From assembly GCA_963920525.1 (NCBI GenBank), contig OY986436.1:31041574-31105573 (forward strand): a stretch of DNA of 64,000 nt, read 5' to 3'. The notes under the pieces are model-generated. The model worked only from the letters and a program-made list of their open reading frames with translations. It had not been told where the DNA came from and did no database searches. The position numbers were made by a program, and so were the translations under genes. Shown here piece by piece: positions 49,815-59,700 of the stretch. Within the stretch, counting starts at the first letter, position 1, and every line of letters begins with the position of its first letter. Source of the DNA: Dichetophora obliterata. Taxonomy: Eukaryota > Arthropoda > Insecta > Diptera > Sciomyzidae.

Positions 49815-50029
49815 GCGTTAAGCAGTGTGGCCATTTTAGCCTTTTTCAGGCTAGATTTAGCCGGTTTTTTAGCGGTTTAGCCTGTAAATTTACGATTAGC
49901 TTCATGGATTTTTTTAGCCTTTTTGCCTTTTGAAAATAGCTTTTTTTGTCTTTTTGGCGAAGTGTCAAAAACGTAGTTTTACCCTGTAGTTCGGTGGACC
50001 AACTACTTCGTATGAGAATTCACATACCC

Positions 50030-50259
50030 TTAGGTCCAATTTTTCAGTGCGAGCTTAAACTCTAGTCAAATTAAACTGAGGTAAGCTCACCAAAATTGGA
50101 CGTTTAACCTCGGTTTAACTAGATATTTTAGCATTCGTTGAAGTTAAATTGACTTAAATGATCATATAATGTGTTCCTTTTTTGCCTCTGTGTAACCTCA
50201 GATTTAATCTCAGTGTAATTTGACTAGAGTTTAAGCTCGTACGGAAAAATTGGCCCTAA
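50030..50259. mobile_element. MITE nested in the hAT
   Basis: The left arm begins TTAGGTCCAATTTTTC and the right arm, in reverse complement, TTAGGGCCAATTTTTC. Both continue with CGAGCTTAAACTCTAGTC. Arms are about 55 bp and the loop is non-coding. The end sequence is compatible with PIF/Harbinger, but a direct target duplication is not clear. Confidence 0.65.
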
Positions 50260-50415
50260 GTGGTAGGGCCTAGTATTTTGTACGTCCTTTTAACACATCG
50301 ATGTCATTGCCAGGGGGAAACGGACCCAACGTCCATTATCATGGGCTTTACAATTCTTCTATCCCATTCGACCATACCAGTAAATGGCATGTCTAAAGGG
50401 ATATGCTGCCATCAG

Positions 50416-50577
50416 CCAAACTACAGGGTACTTATAAAAAAAATTCTGTCGTCGTATTTTACTACGCAATTAATTTCCGATATTGAAAATAGCCTTTACA
50501 GCATAATAATAGACAAGTCTACTGACATTTCTGTAAAAATCGATACGATAGCCGACAGTATATATCAAATTTTTTGA
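50416..50577 (+). pseudogene. hAT transposase fragment around the first catalytic Asp
   Basis: The frame reads 'IKKILSSYFTTQLISDIEN', then 'YSIIIDKSTDISVKI'. This corresponds to the segment holding the first catalytic aspartate of hAT transposases (usually a DxSTD context). It stops at 50575-50577. No later catalytic residue or dimerisation domain was found before the 3' end. The preceding part of the open frame (50260-50410) derives from the nested MITE border and shows no similarity. Confidence 0.6.
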
Positions 50578-51471
50578 AATTGGTAGAATTAGAAGATTCT
50601 ACATTGCAGTAGAATTTAAGCATTGTAAATATCATTTTAAAAACACTTCGTGAATTAAAGTTAAGTAAAGCTAATTTTAAAGGGCTAGTGACAGCAGGAC
50701 CTTCAAATTGATGGGCAACGGTTTCAAAACTTTTTATTTGATTTACATTTTTTTAAAAATCATGTTTTAGAAGTTTAGAGTACTAAAACGGAGTACTTGC
50801 TTGATATCACTGACCTTTGGAGCAAAAAAATTGGTGTTCTTAAAACACAAACATCGATACATGCATCATGCTTTAAGATCAAACTCTAAATGCAGAAGCT
50901 ATGACGAAAAATTTGAAACGGTTCCTACGTTCGGCAAAATAAATTAAAATTTTTTTTAAATAGACCTACTAGAACAATTGAAATACAATAGTTACATAAG
51001 AAAAGGTTAATTATTTTATGCGAGCTTAAATTTTCTGACATTGGTGGTACATAAGGATGGTAAGAACTGAGATTTGGTTGATAAGTACTTAAAAGGGGTA
51101 CTTGAGTTTAATGACCTTTGGAGCAAAACAAAAAGTCTCTTCTCAAGATAAAAATATCGATATACCACATATTAAGATCGGACTGTTAATTTCGAAGATA
51201 TGACGAAACGTTTGATAAACAAAAATCTTCGGAATTACCTTCCAAAAATGCTTCGAATTAGATGGTGTGCGGCGAATTTTTTTTTTGATACGGTCTAGTA
51301 CCTATATTATAAATAAATTTATGTTAAAAATATAATAAAAACCTTAAAATTGTATGAAAAATATCTGGTTGTTTTTTAGCTTGTTTTTTCAAGTCATTTA
51401 GCTTGTTTTGACTTTTTTTTTGGCAGTTTTAGCTTTCTTTTTTTTAAGCTCGTGGCCACACTGGCGTTAAG

Positions 51472-52619
51472 TTAGATCGAGGAGTTTGTATCTCGTTCAA
51501 AATGCTTTATCAATCGTATTCATGGTTATTTGAATGGGAATACAACTTTGTTTATTTTGGAAAATTTTGAAAACACACATTTTAAAAGAGGATTAAATTA
51601 TGATAATATAACATTTTTCAATCAACTAATTTTGTTTTAAAATTAACAAACTTAAACTTCTTAAACATTATAATTAATGGTGTTCTAGCAATAAAATTTT
51701 TGTAAAGGGTGAAGAAACTGAAAATAATAAAGAAGTTAAATACTTTTGTATAATGATAGATAATCAGTTGAAATTTGATGTACATGTTTATTACATATGC
51801 AAGAAGATAGCGAAAAAAATTTGATTTTTTTCAAAGAATACGCAAAAAAATATCTATTATTAGTACAATAAAAATCTATAACGTCATAGTAATATGTTTT
51901 TTAAAAACACTTAAAAATATTTTTTAAAGTTTTTACGTTCAACATTCAAATTTGGTCAAAATGGAAGAAAAAGCGAAATTGCTTAACTTTTAAAAAATCT
52001 CAGATTTAACAAGGCTAACTCGATTTTCACGTTGGAGGCATTTTTGAAAAGACAATAAGAAGTAGTTGTTATAAAAATTTATTTAATTTTAAATAAAGTT
52101 CAAATAACAATAATCTGCATATCTGGAGATTCTGATCTGATTTGAAAAAAAAACTGAGTATACCACTAAATTCTTCGACTGAAAATTAAGTTCACGTGTC
52201 TCAGCGTTTTTTTTTTTGTGACTCTTCAAAAGTTAAAAATTTTTCTTACAAAATTTTATTTTTTAACAAAATACAATTACTTAGAAGATAATATCATTAA
52301 GTTTTCATTTTAGTGAAATTTTTGAAGTATTTAGTTGTAATTTTGAAATAAATGTTTATGATTTTAATGTCGTTACAGTGGCTCAAAGTAATACTGGAAC
52401 AAACATAAAAATTTATTTAAATTCAAATTTTAGTCATTTTATTTTTCCAATAGTTAGGTGTTTGTATATTTTAAAAAGGTTTTAATGTGGTTAATAAAAA
52501 ATAATTATAATATGTATGAATAAAGAGTTCATTGATTTAAGAAAATAAAAAACCAAATGTGTAACAAAAATGAATCTCAAAGTAATAATGGAACCGTCTC
52601 CAAATCAATTAAAAGCTTG
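51472..52619. other. AT-rich stretch holding a LINE scrap
   Basis: Apart from the LINE scrap at 51705-51900, nothing was recognised. Confidence 0.35.
51705..51900 (+). pseudogene. LINE reverse transcriptase C-terminal scrap
   Basis: Broken translation gives 'EVKYFCIMIDNQLKFDVHV', then 'ICKKIAKKI' and, after a stop, 'FFSKNTQK'. This matches the thumb region of Jockey/CR1-type LINEs ('YLGxxID..L.F..HI..'). Several stops; no neighbouring LINE domains. Confidence 0.5.
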
Positions 52620-53210
52620 GGGTGGTATAAGTTTAAATTTTGGTAATTTGGTTTGTATTGCCATTGTCGGAAACTGAACTAAAAATGGGTTTCCATGCCC
52701 CCTCTTACTACCCACACACATATCAGGGAAAACGCTATTTTTCAGGTGGATTTGGCCGTATTGGACTAGGTTAGGTTAGGTGAAGGTGGCGGCAGGTCTT
52801 AAGACAGGTCTTAAAAGTTTCTTAGCAGGACCATGGCTCGACCAGGATTCGAACCCAGGACACTTGTGCGACAGTCAAGCGCGCTACCACTAGACTATCG
52901 AGGCCGCCCTTATTAGACTAAAATTTGGTAATTTAGTTTGTATGATTACTTTCGTCAACTGTACTAAATATGGCCATGGTCGGCCAAATAGCTACGCCCA
53001 CTTTTTGAGAAATCAATAAAATTAACTACTGAGCCGATTAAGTTATAATTTTTGCTTAGTTTCTATAGTTACTTTCAGCAACTGTGCTCAAAATTGGTTT
53101 TCACGCCCCTTTTTACCGCCCACAAAATGATGAAAATGCTTTATTTAAGACGGCTTGGATCGTACTATACTAAAATTTTGTAATTTTGTTCATATGGTTA
53201 CTTTCGAGAA
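52620..53210. repeat. tandem-like dispersed repeat, about three diverged units
   Basis: Units share 'AATTTTGGTAATTT', 'GGTTACTTTCG' or 'GATTACTTTCG', 'AACTATACTAAAAATGG' or 'AACTGTACTAAATATGG', and a C-rich 'CACGCCC' segment. Non-coding. A SINE is inserted in the middle. Confidence 0.55.
52769..52911 (-). mobile_element. tRNA-Asp-derived SINE
   Basis: Read on the minus strand, the head is tRNA-Asp-like: 'CTCGATAGTCTAGTGGTAG' (A box), an anticodon-loop-like CTGTCGC holding GTC, and 'GGGTTCGAATCC' (B box). A short body and an ACCTAACCTAACC tail follow. Flanking repeats are TTGGACTA (52761-52768) and TTAGACTA (52913-52920), a target duplication with one mismatch. An extra acceptor-stem base, the degenerate anticodon stem and the duplication argue for a SINE, not a tRNA gene. 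Confidence 0.75.
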
Positions 53211-53229
53211 CTATACTAAAAATGGTGAA

Positions 53230-53532
53230 TATATTTGGCATTTCTGGACATTTTCGTATATGGCAGCGAAGTGGTCTTCGTCAGGAAAACGTCTGCCGGG
53301 GAAAACTAATACTCCAAATAACCATGCAGTCCTCTTCGGAGCCTTAGGCGTAGTGCTGCAGGGGTTAGAATATGGAAAAACAGTGGAGATGGTATAATGG
53401 TCCGAGTTACAAAGAGATGCGTTGACACTCCCAACATATTTCTCATGATGTGAAGTCTGAAAAAGGTCAAGGATATTCTGGCTATGCCTATCACTTTGAG
53501 ATAAAAAAGTGGGCTCCTTCACTAGTTGAATC
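53230..53532 (-). pseudogene. LINE endonuclease, C-terminal half (split by LTR element)
   Basis: The minus-strand frame reads 'LVKEPTFLSQSDRHSQNILD', then 'NSDHYTISTVFPYSNP', the 'SDH' motif region of LINE apurinic-type endonucleases. The partner half lies at 56738-57250 beyond the Gypsy-type insertion. Ignoring the insertion and one copy of the AATC duplication, the frame runs through without a break at the junction. Similarity fades below about 53260. Confidence 0.7.
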
Positions 53533-53694
53533 TGTGGGGACAACCTTGTTGATTATAACTTTACTTTTTTTAATTTTTGTATCAAATTGTTTTTGTTGTG
53601 TTAGTCAAAATTGTATAAAAAATGATCGTTATGATTTTAGAAGTTATTCATAAAAAATAATATTTTTTAAAAAGACATGAAATAAATTGTAACA
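53533..53694 (+). repeat. 5' LTR
   Basis: 162 bp, TG...CA, nearly identical in order and length to 56572-56733 with scattered substitutions. Confidence 0.9.
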
Positions 53695-54185
53695 TTGGTG
53701 ACCCCGCACACCACAGTCCAATTAGAACTCGTGCCACAGCTCTTCAAGAAGCAAATACTAATTCTACTGGCAATGAAAGTTTTACAATTCCACCGGCTGA
53801 ACCCTCTCAACCTCAATAAATTGCTGAAACATCACATGTACAAAAATTATCACCATTCTGGCGTGATGATCCGCAGTTGTGGTTTATTCAAATAGAATCG
53901 TTTTTTGCCATCTTCAATATCACTTATGATATCACAAAAACTCACCATTTAAGTGCAAATTTGGATGGTTGTATGCTTAAATATGTTTCAGATATTCTAA
54001 ATGAATTCAGAAAGGACGGAATTTAGTACGAATATAGTACGAATATAGTATGAATTCAAGATTAATCAAAACATTCGAACAGTCCAGCGATTCCAAACTT
54101 CTTCAACTATTAAAGGGCTTTGTTATAGGCGACCGACGTTCAACTTAATTCCTTCAAGAAATGAGCAGTCTTGCTTCTGGGAAAA
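53695..54185 (+). pseudogene. Gypsy-type gag remnant
   Basis: With stops and frame changes the translation reads 'LSPFWRDDPQLWFIQIESFF', 'ANLDGCMLKYVSDILNEF', 'KLLQLLKGFVIGDRRST' and 'FLQEMSSLASGK', the capsid-like gag of K02A2.6-type insect Gypsy elements. An internal deletion beginning at about 54185 joins it to RNase H/integrase sequence, removing the zinc knuckle, protease and reverse transcriptase. It is inactive. Confidence 0.75.
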
Positions 54186-54496
54186 GCGATTCCAAGACAA
54201 TGTCGACAATTATATTTTATATCGCAAATTTACAATTGATATCAGACATATATCTGGCGCTAATAATATTGTAGCGGACAATTTGTTACGAACTGAAGAA
54301 TTAAGATACATTAATTATAAGGATTTGGCAAAATTTCAACAAGATGCCGAAGAGCTTAGACTAAAGATTTTCAACAACATTTATTGATTAAGCCATCCAG
54401 GTGCTCGCATCACTCAAAAACTGTTAACAAAAATATTTTTTTGGCCATCAATGGTCAATGTTGTCAAAAATCTAAAATTAGTAAACATGTTAAATA

Positions 54497-54750
54497 AACA
54501 TATCGTCGCCTAATTCTAATAGGACATAAGTCAAAATTGGGCAAAGAGACGTTTATTAGCGGTTTAGGTTGATTAGTCAAAACTGCATCTACGTCCTTTT
54601 TTAGTTTTTAATGTTTGTATGAAAAAAGGGAGGTAGAACATTTGAAACAATACATTTTCGTATGAACTTCATAAAAATAGTTTTCTTTGCTTCTTCAACA
54701 ATGGATAATTTTGACTTACGTTGTACTAGAATTAGGCCGACGATATGTTA
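54497..54750. mobile_element. MITE in the Gypsy-type integrase, 254 bp
   Basis: The left end reads AACATATCGTCGCCTAATTC and the right end, in reverse complement, AACATATCGTCGGCCTAATT; both continue with TAAGTCAAAATT. Non-coding. Target duplication unclear. Confidence 0.65.
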
Positions 54751-54966
54751 CTTTTGGTATTTCTTCGCATCGGTTTAGAGATGTTCATATTGATATTGTT
54801 GGACTATTACCTCCATCAGAAGGTTGTTCGTATCTTCTAACTTGCATAGATCGCTACAATAGATGGCCAGAAGTAATTCCTATAGTAGATTGCAAGGCTG
54901 AAACAATTTGTCATAAGTTTTATGATGTGTGGATTTTTATATATGGCGTTCCAAATTCAATTACTA

Positions 54967-55959
54967 CACGGTTAAAAATCTTGGATTAAATTCTAAAGTT
55001 TTTTAGATTGCATATATGACAACACCAAAAAAAGATTACTTTTAAATCCAAGGAAAAATTTAAAATTTTTCAATCCAAAAATGATAAGTTTTTAATCCGA
55101 AAAAAGTTTAAAAAAGGCAATAAATATCAGCTTAAAATAAAAAACTTTTCTGACCTGTTGATGATTTGAACACACGTCCTCTGTGTGCTGGTCCTTATTC
55201 ACTCGTCTATCGCATTTTTTAAGAAAGTTACGCCTATTTTGCATCATAACGAATGCAAGTTAGCTTGCAGTAAGTAAGAAAACGAGCAGAAACGGGTTCA
55301 GGACCTAGCTAAATTAAAGTAAAATAAAAAAATGTTCTGACCAGTTCGTGATTTGAGCACACGTCCTCTGATGTGCTGGTCCAATACCTTATCCACACGT
55401 CTACCTCAGTAGCTAACTTGATTCTTGTAATAGTTAGATTTAATATGAACGATTTTTTTTAACTAAAACCATATTTAAATAAATATTTGAAAACGAATGC
55501 ATTTTAAATTATAGAATGGAATGATTGAAATCAATAGTTAAAGTTCAATCAATAGTTAGAGAGTAGTTAAATGAAATATTTTAATACTTCTTTTCAAATT
55601 TATACACTTTGATTTAAGTATGAAAAGCATTTCAATCAACTTTTTTCATGGTTAGCTACTTAAACATCAAAGTGGATACACTTTAGAATAAATCTTTCAC
55701 TTTTTCAGCTTTTAAGCTAAATCATAGGCAAAAATAGTTTAATCGAAGTGTGAATAATAAGGTTTACTACGTTTTTTCTCTGGGTGTAGTTTCGATTATT
55801 TTGTATTATTTCGAATGCAAGTAAGCTCTTTTCAAGAACGTGGGTTTGAGACCCAGCTAAATAAAACTAATGTTTGGATTCAAAATTAGTACTTTTTGGA
55901 TTAAAAATTCCTTCAAACCAAAGTCTGGATTAAAAAGTAGTCCAAAATTTTTAACGGTG
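54967..55959. mobile_element. MITE-like element in the Gypsy-type integrase, 993 bp
   Basis: Ends are CACGGTTAAAAATCTTGG on the left and, in reverse complement, CACCGTTAAAAATTTTGG on the right, flanked by TA at 54965-54966 and 55960-55961. Ignoring it and one TA restores the ITTDRG integrase motif, which proves insertion. Inside are two direct copies (about 55155 and 55338) of a tRNA-like segment on the minus strand with a B-box-like TTCAAATC or CTCAAATC. Confidence 0.82.
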
Positions 55960-56571
55960 TACAGATCGAGGAAGACATTTCGTATCTTGCACATTTAAAG
56001 AATATTTAAAACTTTTGGGAATTTAACATAAAATGACAACAGCATTTCACCCTCAGAGTAACGGAATTGTGGAACGATTCCACCACGTTTTAAAAAGTGC
56101 TCTCATCTGACATAACAACATGCAATGGTCCAAGACAATTTCTACAGTTCTTTTAGGAATAAGAACAGTCATTAAGGAAGACATATATATTTCTCCTGCA
56201 GACATTTTTTGTGGTGATTCCTCAAAACTACCAGGAGAGTTATTTATAAAATCGAATGCAGTTCCTCAATCCGATATTGTTCAAAAACTATAACATTTAC
56301 ATAGTAAATTTCGCCCCGATTTTCATATCTCGATTTTCATCAAAAACCCTTATTATACAAAGATTTGGAACAATGCCAGTCACGTGTGGATAATAACAGA
56401 TTCAGTTCAAAATCCATTATCGCCGAAATATACCAGACCTTTCAAAGTACTTGAAAGGCATCAAAAATACTTCAAGATCTTCATGAATAATCGACGGGAC
56501 AACATTTCAATTGACCGCTTAAAGCCAGATACTCTGATGAAATTTTATCGTTTTCACTAGAGGGGGAGTAA

Positions 56572-56733
56572 TGTGGGGACAACCTTGTTTATTATAACTT
56601 TAGTATTTTTAATTTTTGTATAAAATTGTTTTTGTTGTGTTAATCAAAATTGAATAAAAAATTATCATTATGATTTTAGAATTCATTCATATAAAACAAC
56701 AGTTTTTAAAAAGTCATAAAAAAAATTTTAACA
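56572..56733 (+). repeat. 3' LTR
   Basis: 162 bp, TG...CA. It is preceded directly by the polypurine tract at 56559-56571 and followed by the AATC target duplication. Confidence 0.9.
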
Positions 56734-56737
56734 AATC

Positions 56738-57250
56738 AATTGGTTCGATTCAGCAAATTGCTCAACATATTACCCAACAGGAATCAATGGGTTGTGAACT
56801 TTAAATTTGCCTGTTGCGACAATTTCACTGCCAGGCAGCAACCCCAAAATCGAGTTTATTAAAAGTGGGCTCCCTCCCTAGATTCGGATTTCTATAAATA
56901 AAACAGAAATGTAGCAACCTAACCCACATTGAGCTAAACTCTGGACGGGTTACATTCAGACTACTCTCACACTGGTACGCTACATCCGTTCTTATAAAAA
57001 GGGTGATGGCCCTATGCAAACAAAACAACGGCAGTATGCGATACCCAACTGCATGAAAATTCAGTGGATCTGCATCTTCGGCTACCTGGGTGTCGCCTAG
57101 TGCCATAAGCTGCGTTCCTTTTGCCTTAATATAATCAAAGGAAATTTTCTCAAAAGAACGGCAATAAAAACGACTCGTAGAGGGCACTACCATTGCAGTC
57201 AAAATTAAATTCAAACAAGCAATCATGATACGATAACTATTAGGTGTCAT
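56738..57250 (-). pseudogene. LINE endonuclease, N-terminal half (split by LTR element)
   Basis: The minus-strand frame includes 'HAVGYRILPLFCLHRAITLF', 'IRTDVAYQCESSLNV' and 'FSSMWVRLLHFCFIYRNPN', which follow the order of a LINE endonuclease domain (strand with FIR/V, then the W-V-R-L strand and YRxPN). After about 56825 a stop interrupts, and coding similarity continues to the insertion point in another frame. It is the 5' partner of 53230-53532. Confidence 0.65.
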
Positions 57251-57934
57251 GAGAACGTGTGTCGTTCAAAATGGTTGTGAACCATTATGGTAGCGATACC
57301 TTAGTGAACGATGTTTTTCTCTGAATGTGTTTTACTCTAAACGTCAGAAAAATTGTAAATTATTTCATTTAATTATTAATATTATGCAATTATATAAATA
57401 TTGTTGGCTTCGCTGAATGCGTCCAATGTGTGTGACACACGCGGTTTGTTTTGTTTTCATTCGATGAACATTCGATGTTCGCAGCTCGTGAGAAAATATG
57501 TAGCTGTCATGGCTACCTAATAGTCATTGTATCAAACAAACAAACAACTAATTCAAAAAATGAAATGACAGCTCATAAAAATATGCAGGTGCAGCAACTG
57601 TGTTTCAAATTTTTTTAAGGCTATATCACAATTTTATATGAATAGCAAAAATAATACTATTCGTTATAGGATTATTATTTTTGTTTCTGCTTTGCATGTA
57701 AAAAAAATAATCTGGATTATTTTGAAGTGAATGAAACGCAGCTATTATTTGAGGCCTATGTAGAGTACAATGTATATAGACCAAGAAAAAATTCGCCCTC
57801 AGTTCACATATATTGCAAAAATCTTTGCGAAAATGAATTTTCCGCACCATGCAAACATTAAGCAAATAAGGGCATATATACCCTCAATATACTTCAATGG
57901 TTCGGAACTCACCGAGCATCCCGATGGAAATTGC
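57251..57934. other. non-coding stretch
   Basis: No gene or element was recognised between the split LINE and the RNase H scrap. Confidence 0.35.
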
Positions 57935-58430
57935 CAAAATTCTGCTTAATGAGTACAACACATATAAAGCCAACTCAAGATAGGCTGAACTCACAACATG
58001 CAGAACAACAAGGCTTATCTGGCCGACTCTAAGCCCAAAGCGTTACACCAGGGCACTGCTTGATAGGCAGACACGTCTCAAGACTGGGAGTCATCACAAA
58101 TGACTTCTACAGAAGCTGCATGGACGAGGAGGAGGAAAAAACCATCTTCCACCTTCTATGATCCTGTCCCGAGTTTGCTAGAAGAAGGCATAAATATCTG
58201 GGGTCATTCTTCTTCTCGGAACTTGACGACATATCAAAGACAAGCGTCAAATGTCTTGCAAGCTTTATTAAGAGCTCAATGTGGTTCCACTCGGACTAAA
58301 GGCCAAGTGTGCAGCGGTATCACAATGTACCTCATAGGTCTAAGTGAGCCATGGAACGTGTGTATGGTTTGACCACGTACAGCGACTGCCGTCTCAACCT
58401 TAAATAACTTAACCTAACCTAAGGGCATAC
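57935..58430 (+). pseudogene. LINE 3' end: RNase H C-terminal region and tail
   Basis: Across two frames the translation reads 'TGHCLIGRHVSRLGVITNDF', then 'YRSCMDEEEEKTIFHLL' and 'ARRHKYLGSF', the conserved segment after the RNase H domain of R1/LOA/I-type LINEs, including a CxxCxxxxE/H-like zinc motif. It is followed by a 3' UTR and an AACTTAACCTAACCTAA tail at about 58400-58425. Frameshifts and stops make it dead. The upstream RT is missing. Confidence 0.7.
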
Positions 58431-58853
58431 AAGGTAATTAGTTACGGCAGCAAGAGCATTGCACAACATGTGCAAAGTACTTAAGTACTGAAGCAAGTGT
58501 TATGCCTTTACTTCAGCACAATTAAGCCCACTGTGAAAGTCACTTACAAACGTAACTAATGGGTGAGGATGAGGGAGTTGAAGGAACAAAAAAAAAAAAC
58601 AAAGTTTTGAATGTTATGAAGCGTTTTGTAAAAAAATTTACGCAAATTTAACGACAAAATTATATATAGTTATGACACTCAACTAACCAAAAAATTGCCA
58701 AAACTTCTGATTTGTGTACATTAAAGTAAAGTTTGGCCATTTGTGTTTCAAAATGATGACTCAAAGACTTAGAAAATGTCGTTTATTGACCAACTTATGC
58801 TTGGAACTTGAAAAATCCGATTAGCGCTACCTCTAAACCTCTTCCAAAAAATC
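58431..58853. other. non-coding stretch
   Basis: No gene was recognised. Confidence 0.35.
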
Positions 58854-59180
58854 TCAAAAATACTTTACCCCATAAGCTTTCAAAAAAGCTTGTATAGCTT
58901 CCCATACTATTATGTAGGGAAATTGCTTCACTGTTTGTAAAACACATTCATTGGAACAGCGTTCGCCTTTTCTGCGCCGTACCACGGCCGCACCATACAC
59001 TCCAAATAAATTAAATTTGGACTCATCAGTCACTCGATGATTTAAGCCCATTGCAGTGTTTGAGACTTCATTTTCGGTGTTTATAAACTTAGACTTTTAT
59101 CAGGCGATCCTCTCGTTTTGCAATTTTCTTAGGCCTCCGAATTACACCTTTTCGAAAAATGGATGAATGGTGTTCTATAA
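58854..59180 (-). pseudogene. Tc1-like transposase remnant
   Basis: On the minus strand 59180-59110 reads 'RRPKKIAKREDRLIKV', the Tc1 DNA-binding linker. Then 59051-58854 reads 'VTDESKFNLFGV' (the first catalytic Asp context of Tc1, 'DESKFNLF'), 'VVRRRKGERCSNECVLQTVK' and a degraded 'VWEAIQAF'. Stops and deletions separate the pieces; the second and third catalytic residues are absent. Terminal repeats were not found. Confidence 0.7.
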
Positions 59181-59244
59181 ATGGATAACCACCATAATAT
59201 ATCAAAAAATGCCTTCATTTATTCTTCTTTAAGATAATAAAAAT

Positions 59245-59700
59245 TTTAAATTCTACTTATTTTCTCGGTGAATCCCTTCTGCATTCTGTTGATACCATTC
59301 GTGATATAGGAATAATTTTTGATTCGAAGCTTACATTCAATGACCATCTTAGTTTTACAATTCCAAAAGCTTACTTCTTGCTTGCGTTAATTATCACAGT
59401 TTTTCTGAGATTAGTGATGCTCACACTTTCAAGTTTCTTTATAATTCTATTGTTAGATCGAGAGTGGAACCCTTTTTATGCTTGTCATTCATTTCTATTA
59501 TATCGAATTCAAAAACCTTTTACAAAATGTGCGCTGTATTTGTCAAACTCTGTCGACTTTAAGCCCTCATACAATGCAAGGCGCTTGTATTTAGGTCTTA
59601 AGACTTTAGAAAAAAGAATAAAGAATAGTTCTTTGAACTTAATATTTGATATCATATTATATAGGCAGTTGCGGCGTTTTAAATTATTTTTTTTTTAAAT
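59245..59700 (+). pseudogene. LINE (Jockey-like) RT C-terminal fragment
   Basis: Translation with a frameshift reads 'DIGIIFDSKLTFNDHLSF', 'IPKAYFLL' and 'WNPFYACHSFLLYRIQKPF', then 'YNARRLYLGLKTLEKRIKNS', the thumb and downstream connector of Jockey-type LINEs. It ends in T-rich sequence near 59700. No catalytic RT motif is present. Confidence 0.7.

Larger units (their letters stand above)
49823..51463 (+). mobile_element. hAT transposon, internally deleted, 1641 bp
   Basis: The terminal repeats CAGTGTGGCCA and TGGCCACACTG are perfect. They are flanked by a perfect 8-bp duplication GCGTTAAG (49815-49822 and 51464-51471). The interior carries a short transposase segment and a nested MITE. 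It is one of the best-preserved hAT ends in the window. Confidence 0.9.
54200..56560 (+). pseudogene. Gypsy-type RNase H tail and integrase remnant, interrupted by two MITEs
   Basis: Translation gives the RNase H end 'FTIDIRHISGANNIVADN', the integrase zinc-binding region 'LSHPGARITQKLLTKIFFW', the core with the first catalytic Asp ('FRDVHIDIVGLLPPSEGC', 'CIDRYNRWPEVIP'), and, after an insertion, 'FHPQSNGIVERFHHV' with the catalytic Glu. The second Asp motif (ITTDRG) is cut in two by the MITE at 54967-55959. Another MITE sits at 54497-54750 between the zinc-binding region and the core. Additional stops occur near 56109 and 56292. It is inactive. Confidence 0.78.
53533..56733 (+). mobile_element. 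Ty3/Gypsy-type LTR retrotransposon, defective, 3.2 kb
   Basis: Two 162-bp LTRs (53533-53694 and 56572-56733) begin TGTGGGGACAACC and end CA. A 4-bp target duplication AATC flanks them (53529-53532, 56734-56737). A primer-binding-site-like TTGGTGACC follows the 5' LTR and a purine tract AGAGGGGGAGTAA precedes the 3' LTR. The body keeps gag and integrase but lacks protease, reverse transcriptase and most of RNase H. Two MITEs are inserted in it, and it is itself inserted in a minus-strand LINE. No envelope gene was seen. Confidence 0.9.

Noticed and set aside
52838..52911. tRNA-Asp gene
   Set aside because: Extra acceptor-stem base, poor anticodon stem and target duplications around a SINE tail point to a SINE.
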